A stretch of DNA of 64,000 nucleotides, from contig CAMVMM010000005.1 in the NCBI GenBank assembly GCA_947168565.1, positions 1 through 64,000 of the forward strand, written 5' to 3'. Source of the DNA: an uncultured Clostridia bacterium. GTDB taxonomy: Bacteria > Bacillota > Clostridia > Christensenellales > CAG-138. Under the pieces are notes generated by a model. That model had not been told where the DNA came from. It did no database searches and saw only the letters and a list, made by a program, of their open reading frames with translations. Numbering within the stretch: position 1 is the stretch's first letter; each line of letters begins with the position of its first letter. The translations under genes were made by a program, and so were the position numbers. Below are positions 9,430-18,139 of the stretch, piece after piece.

Positions 9430-9853
9430 TCAATACTATCTCTCCGGCTATGCATTGAGGCATGGTCAAACAGACAGCCTGCTCCGTGCGCCTCAGCCGG
9501 CATGGTGTGCGATGAAAAAACTTTTAGTATACTGAATGAGCCTGCTTTCCCAACTCCATTGCAGAGTATGGTAATGATTGCTATCCACGCGAGCTTTGTT
9601 TGGAAAAGGAAACCCGGTACAAGCCGGAATATCAGCCCGATAAGAGGTGCGATTCCGGTTTATTCATTATCAGCGGTTTGCGAGCAGTTGTTTCATGGTG
9701 TTGTAAAGAAAATGTAGTAAAATTGCCCGATGAGGCTTGAAAAAAGGCCGTTTGATTTATTCAAAAGGGTTTGAAAAATGAGGATGTCGGCTAATTTGAA
9801 GACGAAAATATGGTATAATTGTAGTAGTAAAACGGCTTAATAATTATAAAACG
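9430..9853. other. Non-coding stretch after the pilus operon
   Basis: No convincing gene. A bulged inverted repeat (CCGGCT...GAGGC with GCCTC...AGCCGG, about 9442-9500) could fold in the 3' region of the operon transcript. Open frames of about 65-70 codons at 9502-9742 have no good start site and no recognisable product. A TATAAT at about 9813 lies close to the terminator that follows. Confidence 0.5.
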
Positions 9854-9889
9854 AACTCCGAAAAACACAATGTTTTTCGGAGTTTTTTT
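9854..9889 (+). terminator. Rho-independent terminator
   Basis: A perfect 14-bp stem from AACTCCGAAAAACA (9854-9867) to its complement (9871-9884), a 3-base loop and a run of T. It is the first strong terminator after the pilus operon. Confidence 0.9.
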
Positions 9890-9890
9890 G

Positions 9891-9909
9891 GTGTATCTGC
9901 CGAGATTCG
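9891..9909 (-). repeat. Partial copy of the tRNA-Arg 3' end
   Basis: GTATCTGCCGAGATTCG at 9893-9909 matches the acceptor/T-arm end of the tRNA-Arg at 10078-10094 with one mismatch. The same bases also form an 8-bp inverted repeat with TCGGCAGA near 9922. It could be an att-site scar or a tRNA gene remnant. Confidence 0.5.
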
Positions 9910-10040
9910 CTTTTTCGCTCATCGGCAGATTTGCTTGCTAAAATCGCTGCGCAAATCGCCTGAGCCGAAAAAGACGGCCGCTGAAACGCGTCACCGGCGC
10001 GTTTCTTTTTCGCGGCTTCGAATCTCTTTGAACGACGGGC

Positions 10041-10074
10041 AAAAATCAAGAGGGCATCTGCCCTCTCAATTTTT
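10041..10074 (-). terminator. Terminator of the tRNA-Arg transcript
   Basis: Stem AGAGGGCA (10049-10056) with TGCCCTCT (10059-10066), flanked by A5 and T5. Read on the minus strand it lies just 3' of the tRNA and ends in a T-run. Confidence 0.85.
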
Positions 10075-10076
10075 GG

Positions 10077-10150
10077 CGTACCTGCCGAGATTCGAACTCG
10101 GGACCTTCAGAGTCGGAGTCTGACACTCTATCCAGCTGAGCTACAGGTAC
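10077..10150 (-). tRNA. tRNA-Arg (anticodon CCG)
   Basis: 74 nt on the minus strand. The acceptor GTACCTG pairs with CAGGTAC and the discriminator base is G. The D-arm has GCTCAGCTGGATAGAGT, the anticodon loop CTCCGAC sits in a TCAGA/TCTGA stem, and the T-arm is CCGAGTTCGAATCTCGG. CCA is not encoded. The anticodon CCG reads CGG codons. Confidence 0.97.
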
Positions 10151-10181
10151 ATATTTGGTTTTTGAGGTTTGCGGACAGTCG

Positions 10182-10214
10182 GGGTCGGAGCCCGGCGCTT
10201 CGTCCGGCTGTGCT
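10182..10214 (-). pseudogene. Degenerate tRNA-Arg 5' half upstream of the intact tRNA
   Basis: About 22 of 33 bases match the D-arm-to-anticodon part of the neighbouring tRNA-Arg (10110-10142), including the whole CTCCGAC anticodon loop. The anticodon stem has changed to CGGG/CCCG and still pairs. No T-arm or acceptor stem is present. It lies between the promoter and the intact tRNA, so it should be transcribed. Confidence 0.45.
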
Positions 10215-10286
10215 GCGTTGGATCCATCATGCTGCTGCGGCGCGGCCTTGCGGCGGAACGAGGCGTGCGGGAGCGGCAGCTTTGTT

Positions 10287-10315
10287 ATTATACCACAGTT
10301 TACCAAAACAGGCAA
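10287..10315 (-). promoter_or_regulatory. Promoter upstream of the tRNA-Arg
   Basis: On the minus strand: -35 TTGCCT (10315-10310), a 17-base spacer and -10 TATAAT (10292-10287). It would start transcription about 130 bases before the mature tRNA. Confidence 0.65.
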
Positions 10316-10334
10316 CACGAACAGGGGCGAATTT

Positions 10335-11177
10335 TCAGAAAATCCGAAAGGACTTTTCGGCTGTTACGGAAAACTCATCGGCGCATAAAAACTGCCGCGC
10401 ATCCGAGCTCGGCGCTGCGGCCGCCGTCTGTTTTGCCGATTTGCAGTGATCCTTGAATTGCTCCTCGATTTCTTCTTCGCCGCAATTGAAAATGCGGGAG
10501 AGGTTTTCAAAGAGTGGAGCATCGGACGTATAGACCGAATGAAGGAAAGCGTCGAAGCCGAGTTTTTCAACAAGAAAGCCCGTAAACGCGCCGGAAATCG
10601 GATATGTTTTCTCACTTGGGAACGCAAAAAATACATCGTCGGACGCAAGCTTGATCACCGAAATATAGGAGCCGTTTTCCAAAAACTCCCGCACCCAGGC
10701 TGCGTTGGGCTTGCCCCAAAATGAACCATCCGTATACATCGCAAGGCCCTCGCTCAAAAACCGGCTCTTTGGCATACAGAGCCGATATGAGAACAGGTGC
10801 GTGACCTCGTGATGCCCCAGACACTTAACCTCTCTGTTGTAGACGGCGAAAACATAGTTCGGGCCGACGCAAAAGCCGTTCATCGGGCCTTGCGCCGTGC
10901 CTGTAAGCTCGCTCAGCGCATCGCCGTTTTCCTCGGGTGAAGCGGTCAAAAGGTATTCGATTTTTGAAGGAATAGCGAAGCCGAACAGGCCGGCAAGGTG
11001 CGAATAGACCCTTTCCTGCTCAGCCGCTATACCTGCAATTTCTTTTTCAGCCGGGGAGTTTGCCGAAAAACGGAAAACGTGATGCTCGGTTTCAAAGGAA
11101 CGGTTCAGGCTGTTCAGCGTTTTCAGCTCGACCTCCTCCAATGCGCCGCATTCGTCCGCTGCGATCAATAGTTTCAT
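10335..11177 (-). CDS. Peptidase MA-like zinc metalloprotease
   Basis: 280 residues. The gluzincin signature HEVTH (within LGHHEVTHLFSYRL, about residue 122) supplies two zinc-binding His and the catalytic Glu. A downstream SEGLAMY provides the third zinc-ligand Glu about 20 residues later. No signal peptide is seen, so it may be cytoplasmic. The start follows an AGGTGA-type site. It sits 8 bases after a Sel1-repeat gene on the same strand, so the two are probably co-transcribed. The substrate is unknown. Family assignment rests on the HExxH...EGxAxY arrangement. Confidence 0.75.
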   Translation of the reverse strand: MKLLIAADECGALEEVELKTLNSLNRSFETEHHVFRFSANSPAEKEIAGIAAEQERVYSHLAGLFGFAIPSKIEYLLTASPEENGDALSELTGTAQGPMNGFCVGPNYVFAVYNREVKCLGHHEVTHLFSYRLCMPKSRFLSEGLAMYTDGSFWGKPNAAWVREFLENGSYISVIKLASDDVFFAFPSEKTYPISGAFTGFLVEKLGFDAFLHSVYTSDAPLFENLSRIFNCGEEEIEEQFKDHCKSAKQTAAAAPSSDARQFLCADEFSVTAEKSFRIF

Positions 11178-11185
11178 AGTTCACC

Positions 11186-11581
11186 TCATTGAATGGGTTT
11201 CATTGGTGCCTTAAATGCCAATTCCTTTTTTGCTTCCTCAACGGCATCGGGATCGGAGCTTTCCATAGCTTTATTAAGCCAATTCTCCGCTTTCCCACGG
11301 TCGGGGTTTACATAGATGCCGCGATTATAGAATCTGCCCACAAGCTCCATTCCCTTGCCGTAACCTGCGTTGGCGGATTCAAGATACAGCTCAAAGGCTT
11401 TTTTCAAATCGATGCTCACACCATAGCCGTAGTGATAACAGATGCCCAGATTATACGCCGCCTCGATATGCCCCAGATCACGGGCTTGAGCCAGAAGCTT
11501 GAATGCCAAAGCATTATCCTCGGGCACGCCGTCGCCGTAGATATGCTTCATGGCAAGCTCAAAATATTCCTGTCCGTTCAT
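11186..11581 (-). CDS. Sel1-repeat (TPR-like) protein
   Basis: 131 residues with about three Sel1-like repeats of 36 residues. Typical segments are AFKLLAQARDLGHIEAAYNLGICYHYGYGV and ELYLESANAGYGKGMELVGRFY (shown only in part of the repeat). Sel1 repeats form alpha-solenoids that bind other proteins. It has no signal peptide. It directly precedes the metalloprotease gene in the same operon and may supply substrate or partner binding for it (inference). A GGATAAA-type site lies upstream. Confidence 0.8.
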   Translation of the reverse strand: MNGQEYFELAMKHIYGDGVPEDNALAFKLLAQARDLGHIEAAYNLGICYHYGYGVSIDLKKAFELYLESANAGYGKGMELVGRFYNRGIYVNPDRGKAENWLNKAMESSDPDAVEEAKKELAFKAPMKPIQ

Positions 11582-11706
11582 CTTTTATCCTTTTAGAATC
11601 ATACAGATTATGATTAGCATATTGACAAATAATCGGGACGATCAACTGCTCGTATCGCAAACACCGCGCTTGCCGCAATATTGGAAAGTGTTACGCACAA
11701 GCATTA

Positions 11707-11740
11707 GGCCGCCGCGAACGCAAGCTCTTTTCGGCGGCCG
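11707..11740. other. GC-rich hairpin between operons
   Basis: GGCCGCCG (11707-11714) pairs with CGGCGGCC (11733-11740) across a 17-18-base loop. It lies downstream of the minus-strand P-loop gene and upstream of the Sel1 gene. No T-run is present, so termination is uncertain. Confidence 0.5.
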
Positions 11741-11786
11741 CTATCGCATTCTTTGGACTTAACGCAGCGGTGATCCGGCTCCCGCG

Positions 11787-12722
11787 TCAATCGGTGGAGA
11801 TATCGTTCACGTCGTCTATGCTGTCGCCGCCGGCGCCGGGGCCGACCCTTCCCGCGATAAGATAGGTGGATTCTATGGGGTCGTAGATTATGCGCTTCAA
11901 CAGGCGGAAGCCCTCTATGCAGCCGGTGCTTGCAACGTGCGTCCGCGGGCCGGTGCAGGGCTGAACGTTGTCGCCAATGCGCACGTGCCCCTCGTCAACG
12001 TAGGAGATGGGCAGATCCTGCGCGATGGCGGCTCTAACGTAGCTTTCCATAGCGTCAAGATCCACCTCCGGCGGATGCTCCGCAAAGGAAAGCACAAAGC
12101 CGTGCTTTATGTCGCGGTGGCGGCAGCGCGCAAGCTCGTTTTCGGGAAGAAACGCCTCGCAAAGATCCTCGGCGGTGTGCGTCATGCGGCGAAGCTCAAC
12201 GCTGCGGGCAACGCGCTCGTGAAGCTCGCCGGGAACGGGGCCGAAAACCGTGGGGCGCGTGATTATTACCTCCTCGCCTATGCCTATCATCAGATTGGCG
12301 TTCATTCCGTCCATAAAGGGGTAGATCAGGTCGAAATGCTCCACTATAACGCGCTTGCCGTTCTTAACGGCGCGGCGGATCGCCTCGGCAAGCGTGCCAA
12401 GCTGCGTGAACGCCGCCTCAAAGCGGATATCCAGATGATAGGTGTGCGCGGTGAAAAAGCCGTATTCGCTCTGATCGAGCAGCGGCAGGGGGCGAATATT
12501 CACCCCGTCGTCGTCGTTCGTGAGCTCAAGCCCGGGAAACATTCCCTTGATTATCATGCTTTTGCCGGAGCCGGATTCGCCGATTATGCCGATGAGCTTA
12601 TCGTAGGGGGAAAGATACATCTGCGCGATCTGCATACCAAGATCGTAGATGCGGTCGCGCCCGCGCGGGGCGAAAAATACGCTGTAATAATGATTATTCT
12701 GCATTCTGCCCGAATAGGACAT
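11787..12722 (-). CDS. P-loop NTPase of a conserved Clostridia family
   Basis: 311 residues with a Walker A motif GESGSGKS at about residues 48-55. It is followed by NDDDG and a stretch VIVEHFDLIYPF that could act as Walker B. The C-terminal part (about 210-290) resembles the region annotated in some databases as the 'alanyl-tRNA synthetase second additional domain'; I recall this family but cannot check it here. AAGGAGG lies 8 bases before the ATG. No membrane segments. The substrate is unknown; a nucleoside or uridine-kinase-like phosphotransfer role is one possibility. Confidence 0.6.
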   Translation of the reverse strand: MSYSGRMQNNHYYSVFFAPRGRDRIYDLGMQIAQMYLSPYDKLIGIIGESGSGKSMIIKGMFPGLELTNDDDGVNIRPLPLLDQSEYGFFTAHTYHLDIRFEAAFTQLGTLAEAIRRAVKNGKRVIVEHFDLIYPFMDGMNANLMIGIGEEVIITRPTVFGPVPGELHERVARSVELRRMTHTAEDLCEAFLPENELARCRHRDIKHGFVLSFAEHPPEVDLDAMESYVRAAIAQDLPISYVDEGHVRIGDNVQPCTGPRTHVASTGCIEGFRLLKRIIYDPIESTYLIAGRVGPGAGGDSIDDVNDISTD

Positions 12723-12791
12723 GGGTTTATCCTCCTTGCGGTGTGGAATTCTTAGTAATTAAATCTAACGGTAATGGTAAGCGCAGTACAA

Positions 12792-14543
12792 TTACATATC
12801 CGTGCAATAGTCAGAAATCACCCTGTTTCCGGCCAATATATCATCACTCCAGAGCCTAATTACTTTGCATTCGATAACATATTGCATTGCTCGGATTGCA
12901 TTTGAAACAGTGTATATGTCTGAGCCGGATGATAAATTAGATATTGTTATATTCAATCTATCTGAATCCGTAATACTCGTCAATAAGAACAATGATTTAT
13001 CATTAGAGAGCGTTGAAACACTTCTCGAAAAGGAAGGGTGTTTTTCGTCGAACAGAGCTTGGATGGTTTGATAGCATATCCGCGATTTACGGTCTGTAGC
13101 CCAATACGGAGTAACCTTTCCATCAAAAGGATTTACATATACATGACTTAGTGTACCAATGTCAATAATACAACCATGAATAGCACCGCTACAGTTAACA
13201 GCCTTTAATTCTTCGGATAATTGAAGCATTACACTGTAATATTGGCGAATAAGGCTTTCAACTGTTTTTGCAAACTTAACCATATTATTGTAATAATAAT
13301 CAATATCTCCAATGGGCAGTTTCTTTCTTTTTGCGCCTATATACAGCATCAATCCTTTGGCTGTTTGAGTGAAAAACACATAATACTTATCGCGTTTTAG
13401 CATGATGAGCTTTTCTAATCGATCTGTAGGGGACATGTTTATCCCACGACCTCTATTAAACTCCAAATATTGCGAGTAATCAACGCTGTAAATACCGTCT
13501 GAATACTTTTCAAAAGGATCGTACCATAGTTTATCAACAAGAAAAGAATTAAGCTTCCAATCCCGTGGCTTATATCCGACTTGATTGTCGGATAAAATAC
13601 ATGGGCCATCTTCTGATACACTCATTACATTCCGGTGAGTATGTCCATTTACATAGATCCAATTTGGAATGCATGGTTTATCTGTCCAATCATACACAGG
13701 GTTGTGAGTAAGGACAATCACTCTTCTATCATATGCGCAACGAACTACTTTGTCGTATATGTTAGCAAATGACTTTGTTCTTGCTAAGTCTTCGGTATTA
13801 GACGAAACCGTATTTCTATACAAACCAGCTTCGGCATTGTATATGCTATTCAAGCCTGAAAAGCCAACTCCGCCTAAAAGTATGAAGCTACAATTGGAAA
13901 GAAGCAAGGCTAAATCTTCTTCCCGCATTTGTAGAATATCGCTTTGACTTAATTTGGTATATGATGCCTCATAGCTTTTTACAACCAAAGCATTTTCGAG
14001 CAAGAAACTTTTAGAAGTATTAACTAATGACGAATAATCTAGCACGATCTCATCAACAGACCGCCTGACGCGAGAATTATCAACCAAATCAAAAAAGCTT
14101 TTTGCACCCCATAGTTCGTGATTACCAAGCACAGAAAAGATTCGGCCACGCCATCGTGAGAACAACTGTTTGTAAAAGATAGACGCAAGGTCAAAACAAG
14201 AGGATACATCACCGCCTATCAGGAGGGTGCACGTAGTATCAACTCTTTCGAGCATCTTATCAATTCTATTCTTTATAGCTGATTCGAAATCAAACCCACC
14301 ATTCAAGCCACTTTCAATAATATGAGGCATTAACTGATGTTCAATATGAATATCAGAAACGTAATAGATCCTTCGATGCGATAACGACTCAGTAAAAGAA
14401 TGAACAACGGGGAAAGCATATTCATATTTAACAGGGGTGTAAAAAGATGGAACCTCGTTTGGGATAAGGTTATTGGTATCAGACAGTGTTTTGCTAATGG
14501 CTGCAGTATTTTTTTTAGTTAAACCGCTACGGTAATTGTTCAT
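12792..14543 (-). CDS. Metallophosphoesterase with unknown C-terminal half, AT-rich
   Basis: 583 residues. Calcineurin-like phosphoesterase motifs appear in order: SDIHIEH (about 62), GGDVS, GNHELWG, THNP and NGHTHRN (about 295). These are the metal-binding residues of the fold. Residues from about 370 onward are not recognised. The ATG at 14543 has GGAG eight bases upstream; the ATG at 14561 lacks a well-spaced site. Codon use is clearly AT-richer than the neighbours, suggesting transfer. It stands alone between the P-loop gene and a gene fragment. Nucleic-acid or nucleotide hydrolysis, perhaps in defence, is inference. Confidence 0.78.
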   Translation of the reverse strand: MNNYRSGLTKKNTAAISKTLSDTNNLIPNEVPSFYTPVKYEYAFPVVHSFTESLSHRRIYYVSDIHIEHQLMPHIIESGLNGGFDFESAIKNRIDKMLERVDTTCTLLIGGDVSSCFDLASIFYKQLFSRWRGRIFSVLGNHELWGAKSFFDLVDNSRVRRSVDEIVLDYSSLVNTSKSFLLENALVVKSYEASYTKLSQSDILQMREEDLALLLSNCSFILLGGVGFSGLNSIYNAEAGLYRNTVSSNTEDLARTKSFANIYDKVVRCAYDRRVIVLTHNPVYDWTDKPCIPNWIYVNGHTHRNVMSVSEDGPCILSDNQVGYKPRDWKLNSFLVDKLWYDPFEKYSDGIYSVDYSQYLEFNRGRGINMSPTDRLEKLIMLKRDKYYVFFTQTAKGLMLYIGAKRKKLPIGDIDYYYNNMVKFAKTVESLIRQYYSVMLQLSEELKAVNCSGAIHGCIIDIGTLSHVYVNPFDGKVTPYWATDRKSRICYQTIQALFDEKHPSFSRSVSTLSNDKSLFLLTSITDSDRLNITISNLSSGSDIYTVSNAIRAMQYVIECKVIRLWSDDILAGNRVISDYCTDM

Positions 14544-14674
14544 TATCGAATCTCCGTTCATTAAGGATTTGCTGCCTCATAAGCTAGTTTTCATAAACCA
14601 ATTCACTCTAAATGATGATGGCATACGGTTAGCATTGGAGACAACTATTTTACAGCTATATTATATTATTATAA

Positions 14675-14851
14675 AAGGCGGTTGTCAATAAAGATGTTTG
14701 CATACAAAGCGACAAGGCAATTGGTAATCTGAATAAGAATACTGTCTTCCGCTTGCCCATTGAACTTGCCAATACTATCCTGCATCTGAAGCATCGGGAG
14801 CGGGCGAGAGGAAAAGATGTCGCCCGAATCATGATTTTAGGCGCAGGATAG
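14675..14851 (+). pseudogene. Possible 3' gene remnant
   Basis: After an in-frame stop at 14672 an open frame of about 58 codons runs to TAG at 14849. It has no credible start site and ends ...LPIELANTILHLKHRERARG...MILGAG. The product looks protein-like (amphipathic, basic) but I do not recognise it. It lies next to the AT-rich metallophosphoesterase and may be debris from the same transfer event. Confidence 0.3.
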
Positions 14852-14872
14852 TATTATTATCGCGTTTTCCTA

Positions 14873-14901
14873 TTGAATCCGGCGCGATTCGGGTTTATAA
14901 T
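14873..14901 (+). promoter_or_regulatory. Promoter of the citramalate lyase / mesaconase operon
   Basis: -35 TTGAAT (14873-14878), a 17-base spacer and -10 TATAAT (14896-14901). Transcription would begin about 60 bases before citE. Confidence 0.75.
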
Positions 14902-14965
14902 AGCTGTGTATGTAAAACTAACCGCAGGGCGCCGAAGGCGGCGCTCATGCCGAAAGGAAGTTAAA

Positions 14966-15850
14966 ATGCGCAGAAGCATGCTATTTTTGCCTGGAAACAC
15001 GCCGAATATGATAATAAACGGCGACAGCCTGGGGGCGGACAGCATTATTTTGGATCTTGAGGACGCGGTTTCGCCGGATGAAAAGGACTCCGCGCGCCTG
15101 CTCGTTCGCAGCGCCATGAAAAGCATGGGCTTTTCGGGCGTGGAGATCACGGTTCGCATCAATTCCATAGATACCGATTACTGGAAGGACGATCTGGACG
15201 CGATAATCCCGCTTCGTCCAAACCTTATCATGCCGCCCAAGGCGAGCTGCGCCGAGGATATCCGCACCGTGGATGCGTATATCGAGGAGGTTGAGAAGCG
15301 CAGCGGCATGGAGGTGGGCTCCGTGCGGCTCATTCCGCTTATTGAAACCGCTCTTGGCGTTGAAAACGCCTTTGCGATCGCCTCCGCCTGCCCGCGCGTT
15401 GCCGCGATCTTCCTTGGCGGAGAGGATCTCACGGCCGATCTTCGCTGCAAGCGCACCAAGGAGGGCAACGAGATAGACTACGCCAGAAAGCGCCTCGTTT
15501 GCGCCGCGCGCGCCGCCGGAGTGGACGTTTACGACACGCCGTTTACGGACGTGAACGACGACGAGGGCATAGTGACCGATGCGGAATATGCAAAAAGCCT
15601 TGGCTTTACGGGGAAATCCGCCATCGCACCGCGCCACGTGAGGGTGATAAACGAGGTGTTCAGCCCCTCCGAAAAGGATATCGAATACGCCAAGCTCGTG
15701 TTTGAGGTGATCCGCATCGGGCAGGAGCAGGGCAAGGGCGCGGTTTCCCTTCGCGGCAAAATGATAGATAAGCCCATAGTTGAGAGGGCAAGGCAAACTC
15801 TTTTGGCGGCAATTCAGCTTGGACTTATGGAGGGCGAGATAGATGAGTAA
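14966..15850 (+). CDS. citE: Citramalyl-CoA / citrate lyase beta subunit (CitE family)
   Basis: 294 residues of the HpcH/HpaI-CitE TIM-barrel family. N-terminal RRSMLFLPGN, the acid cluster ILDLEDAV, LIPLIETALG and FLGGEDLTADL (Mg2+-binding Glu/Asp) are all present. AAAGGAAG precedes the ATG. In the methylaspartate pathway the enzyme cleaves citramalyl-CoA or citramalyl-ACP to pyruvate and the acetyl thioester. It overlaps citF by 8 bases and is followed by the mesaconase genes, which favours citramalate over citrate as substrate. No acyl-carrier (citD) gene precedes it. Confidence 0.9.
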   Translation: MRRSMLFLPGNTPNMIINGDSLGADSIILDLEDAVSPDEKDSARLLVRSAMKSMGFSGVEITVRINSIDTDYWKDDLDAIIPLRPNLIMPPKASCAEDIRTVDAYIEEVEKRSGMEVGSVRLIPLIETALGVENAFAIASACPRVAAIFLGGEDLTADLRCKRTKEGNEIDYARKRLVCAARAAGVDVYDTPFTDVNDDEGIVTDAEYAKSLGFTGKSAIAPRHVRVINEVFSPSEKDIEYAKLVFEVIRIGQEQGKGAVSLRGKMIDKPIVERARQTLLAAIQLGLMEGEIDE

Positions 15851-17252
15851 AATTGTTTCTTCAATAAAGCAGGCGATAGAGGCGAGCGGCCTCAAAAGCG
15901 GCATGACCGTTTCCTTCCACCACCACCTCAGAAACGGCGACTACGTGCTGAATATGGTTATGGAGGCGATAGCCGAAGCGGGCATAAAGGAGCTGACGGT
16001 GAACGCAAGCTCTCTTTTCGATGCGCACCGACCGCTCAGAGAGCATATCCAGAATGGCGTGGTGACCACCATTCAAACGGACTATATGTCCCAGGAGCTG
16101 GGCAGGTTCATTTCGGCGGGCAACATGAAAAACCCCGTGCAGTTCCGCACCCACGGCGGCCGCCCCGCGGATATAGAGAGCGGCAAAACGCCGATAGACG
16201 TTGCCTTTATTGCGGCTCCCGCTGCGGATAATATGGGCAACTGCACCGGTAAGATCGGTAAATCCGCCTGCGGCTCGCTCGGCTATGCGATACCGGATGC
16301 AAGATGCGCGAAGTTCACCGTGGTGATAACCGATGAGCTGCACCCCTATCCGCTGCTTCCGCGCTCCATTCCCGAAACGGACGTGGACGCGGTGGTGGTC
16401 GTGGATTCGATAGGCGACCCAAAGGGCATCGTTTCCGGAACGACGAAGATAACCCGCGACCCCGTCGGGCTTCTTATGGCGCAGACGGCGGTGGACGTTA
16501 TAAAGGCGTCCGGTCTGTTGAAGGACGGGTTCTCGTTCCAAACAGGCGCGGGCGGCGCTTCGCTTGCGGCGGCAAAGTATTTAAAGGACGTTATGCTCAG
16601 GGAAAAGATACAGGGCAGCTTCGGTCTTGGCGGCATCACCGGCTATATGGTGGATATGCTGAACGAGGGCTGCTTTGAATCGCTGCTGGACGTGCAGTGC
16701 TTCGACTTAAAGGCGGTTGAATCCATACGAAACAACCCAAAGCACAGCGAGATCTCCGCTTCATTATACGCTTCGCCTTTCGCAAAGAGCGCGGTGGTGG
16801 ACAGCCTGGACGTTGTGATCCTTGGCGCAACGGAGATAGACACGGATTTCAATATAAACGTGCACACCGATTCAAACGGCAGGATAATGGGCGGCAGCGG
16901 CGGCCACAGCGACACGGCGGCGGGCGCGAAGCTTGCCATGATAATCGCGCCGCTTTCAAGGGCAAGGCTGCCCATCGTGACCGACCGCGTGAGCTGCATC
17001 TCCACTCCCGGCAGCACGGTGGACGTGCTCGTGACCCAGAGGGGCGTGGCGGTGAACCCGAAGAACGCGGAGCTGAAGGCAAGGCTCACGGGCGCGGGCG
17101 TGAAGGTGCTGGATATACGCGAGCTCAAGGCGCTTGCGGAGCAGCGCAGCGGCGTGCCGACGAAGCCCGCACTCGGCGAAAGGGTGGTGGCGGAGGTCAT
17201 CTACCGCGATGGCACGGTCATCGACCGCATACGCGAGGTAAAGGAATTTTAA
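15843..17252 (+). CDS. citF: Citramalate / citrate lyase alpha subunit (CoA/ACP transferase)
   Basis: 469 residues matching the CitF family through SGMTVSFHHHLRNGDYV, HGGRPADIESG, GFSFQTGAGGASLA and GGSGGHSDTA. CitF swaps the acetyl thioester for citramalate (or citrate), giving the acyl thioester cleaved by CitE. It is about 40-45 residues shorter at the N-terminus than E. coli CitF, beginning just before the conserved core. It overlaps citE, and mesaconase alpha follows after 27 bases. Together with the missing citD this hints at a CoA-dependent variant, though that is inference. Confidence 0.9.
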   Translation: MSKIVSSIKQAIEASGLKSGMTVSFHHHLRNGDYVLNMVMEAIAEAGIKELTVNASSLFDAHRPLREHIQNGVVTTIQTDYMSQELGRFISAGNMKNPVQFRTHGGRPADIESGKTPIDVAFIAAPAADNMGNCTGKIGKSACGSLGYAIPDARCAKFTVVITDELHPYPLLPRSIPETDVDAVVVVDSIGDPKGIVSGTTKITRDPVGLLMAQTAVDVIKASGLLKDGFSFQTGAGGASLAAAKYLKDVMLREKIQGSFGLGGITGYMVDMLNEGCFESLLDVQCFDLKAVESIRNNPKHSEISASLYASPFAKSAVVDSLDVVILGATEIDTDFNINVHTDSNGRIMGGSGGHSDTAAGAKLAMIIAPLSRARLPIVTDRVSCISTPGSTVDVLVTQRGVAVNPKNAELKARLTGAGVKVLDIRELKALAEQRSGVPTKPALGERVVAEVIYRDGTVIDRIREVKEF

Positions 17253-17279
17253 GCGTAAAATACTGAAAAAGGTGAGTTT

Positions 17280-18119
17280 ATGAGAGAGATAGATTCAAGG
17301 CTTATCACCGATGCCGTGGCGGCGCTTGCGGTGGAGGCAAACTGCATCCTGCCTGCGGACATCAAATCGAGGATCGAAAAGGCACGGGCGGCGGAAAGCT
17401 GGCCGACCGCTCAGGGCATACTTGATAAAATAATCGAAAACTACGGCATTGCCGAATGGAACAGCGTGCCGATCTGCCAGGATACGGGCGTTTGCTGCGT
17501 TTTTCTGAAGATAGGGCAGGACGTGCATATCGTGGGCGACCTTAGAGCGGCCGTGGATGAGGGCGTTCGGCTCGGCTACGGCGAGGGGTATCTGCGCAAA
17601 TCCGTGGTTGCCGATCCGCTCCGCAGGAAAAACACGGGGGACAACACCCCCGCAATGCTCTACACGGAGATAGTTCCCGGGGATAAAATCGAAATAACCG
17701 TTGCCCCCAAGGGCTTCGGCAGCGAGAATATGAGCCAATTGAAGATGCTCAAGCCCTCGGACGGCATAGAGGGAGTGAAGGCGTTCGTTTTAAAAACCGT
17801 GGAGGAGGCGGGGCCGAATCCCTGCCCGCCCATCGTGGTGGGCGTGGGCATCGGCGGCACCTTCGACAAGGCGGCGTATCTTGCCAAAAAAGCGCTTATG
17901 AGAAGCACGGAGGAGCGCAATTCGGAATTGTTCTATGCGGAGCTTGAAGCCGAGCTGCTTGAAAAGATAAATTCGCTCGGCATAGGTCCCCAGGGCTTCG
18001 GCGGAAAAACCACCGCACTTGCGGTAAATATCGAAACCATGCCCACCCATATCGCGGGCCTGCCCGTGGCGGTGAATATAAACTGCCACGTCACAAGGCA
18101 TAAGAGCGCGGTGCTGTGA
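17280..18119 (+). CDS. Mesaconase (class I fumarase-type hydratase) alpha subunit
   Basis: 279 residues of the Fe-S hydro-lyase, tartrate dehydratase/fumarase alpha family. The Cys ligands for a [4Fe-4S] cluster are likely in PICQDTGVC, the NPCPP segment and the C-terminal INCHVTRH. GVGIGGTFDKAA is also typical. Together with the beta subunit it would hydrate mesaconate to (S)-citramalate, linking methylaspartate ammonia-lyase to citramalate lyase. Fumarate hydration is the alternative activity. The ATG follows AAAGGTGAG. It lies in the citEF operon. Confidence 0.88.
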   Translation: MREIDSRLITDAVAALAVEANCILPADIKSRIEKARAAESWPTAQGILDKIIENYGIAEWNSVPICQDTGVCCVFLKIGQDVHIVGDLRAAVDEGVRLGYGEGYLRKSVVADPLRRKNTGDNTPAMLYTEIVPGDKIEITVAPKGFGSENMSQLKMLKPSDGIEGVKAFVLKTVEEAGPNPCPPIVVGVGIGGTFDKAAYLAKKALMRSTEERNSELFYAELEAELLEKINSLGIGPQGFGGKTTALAVNIETMPTHIAGLPVAVNINCHVTRHKSAVL

Positions 18120-18139
18120 AGCGGAGGGAGGAAAGCACA

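Noticed and set aside
9502-9742. Small gene after the pilus operon
   Set aside because: No credible start site, and competing frames give equally plausible but unrecognised peptides.
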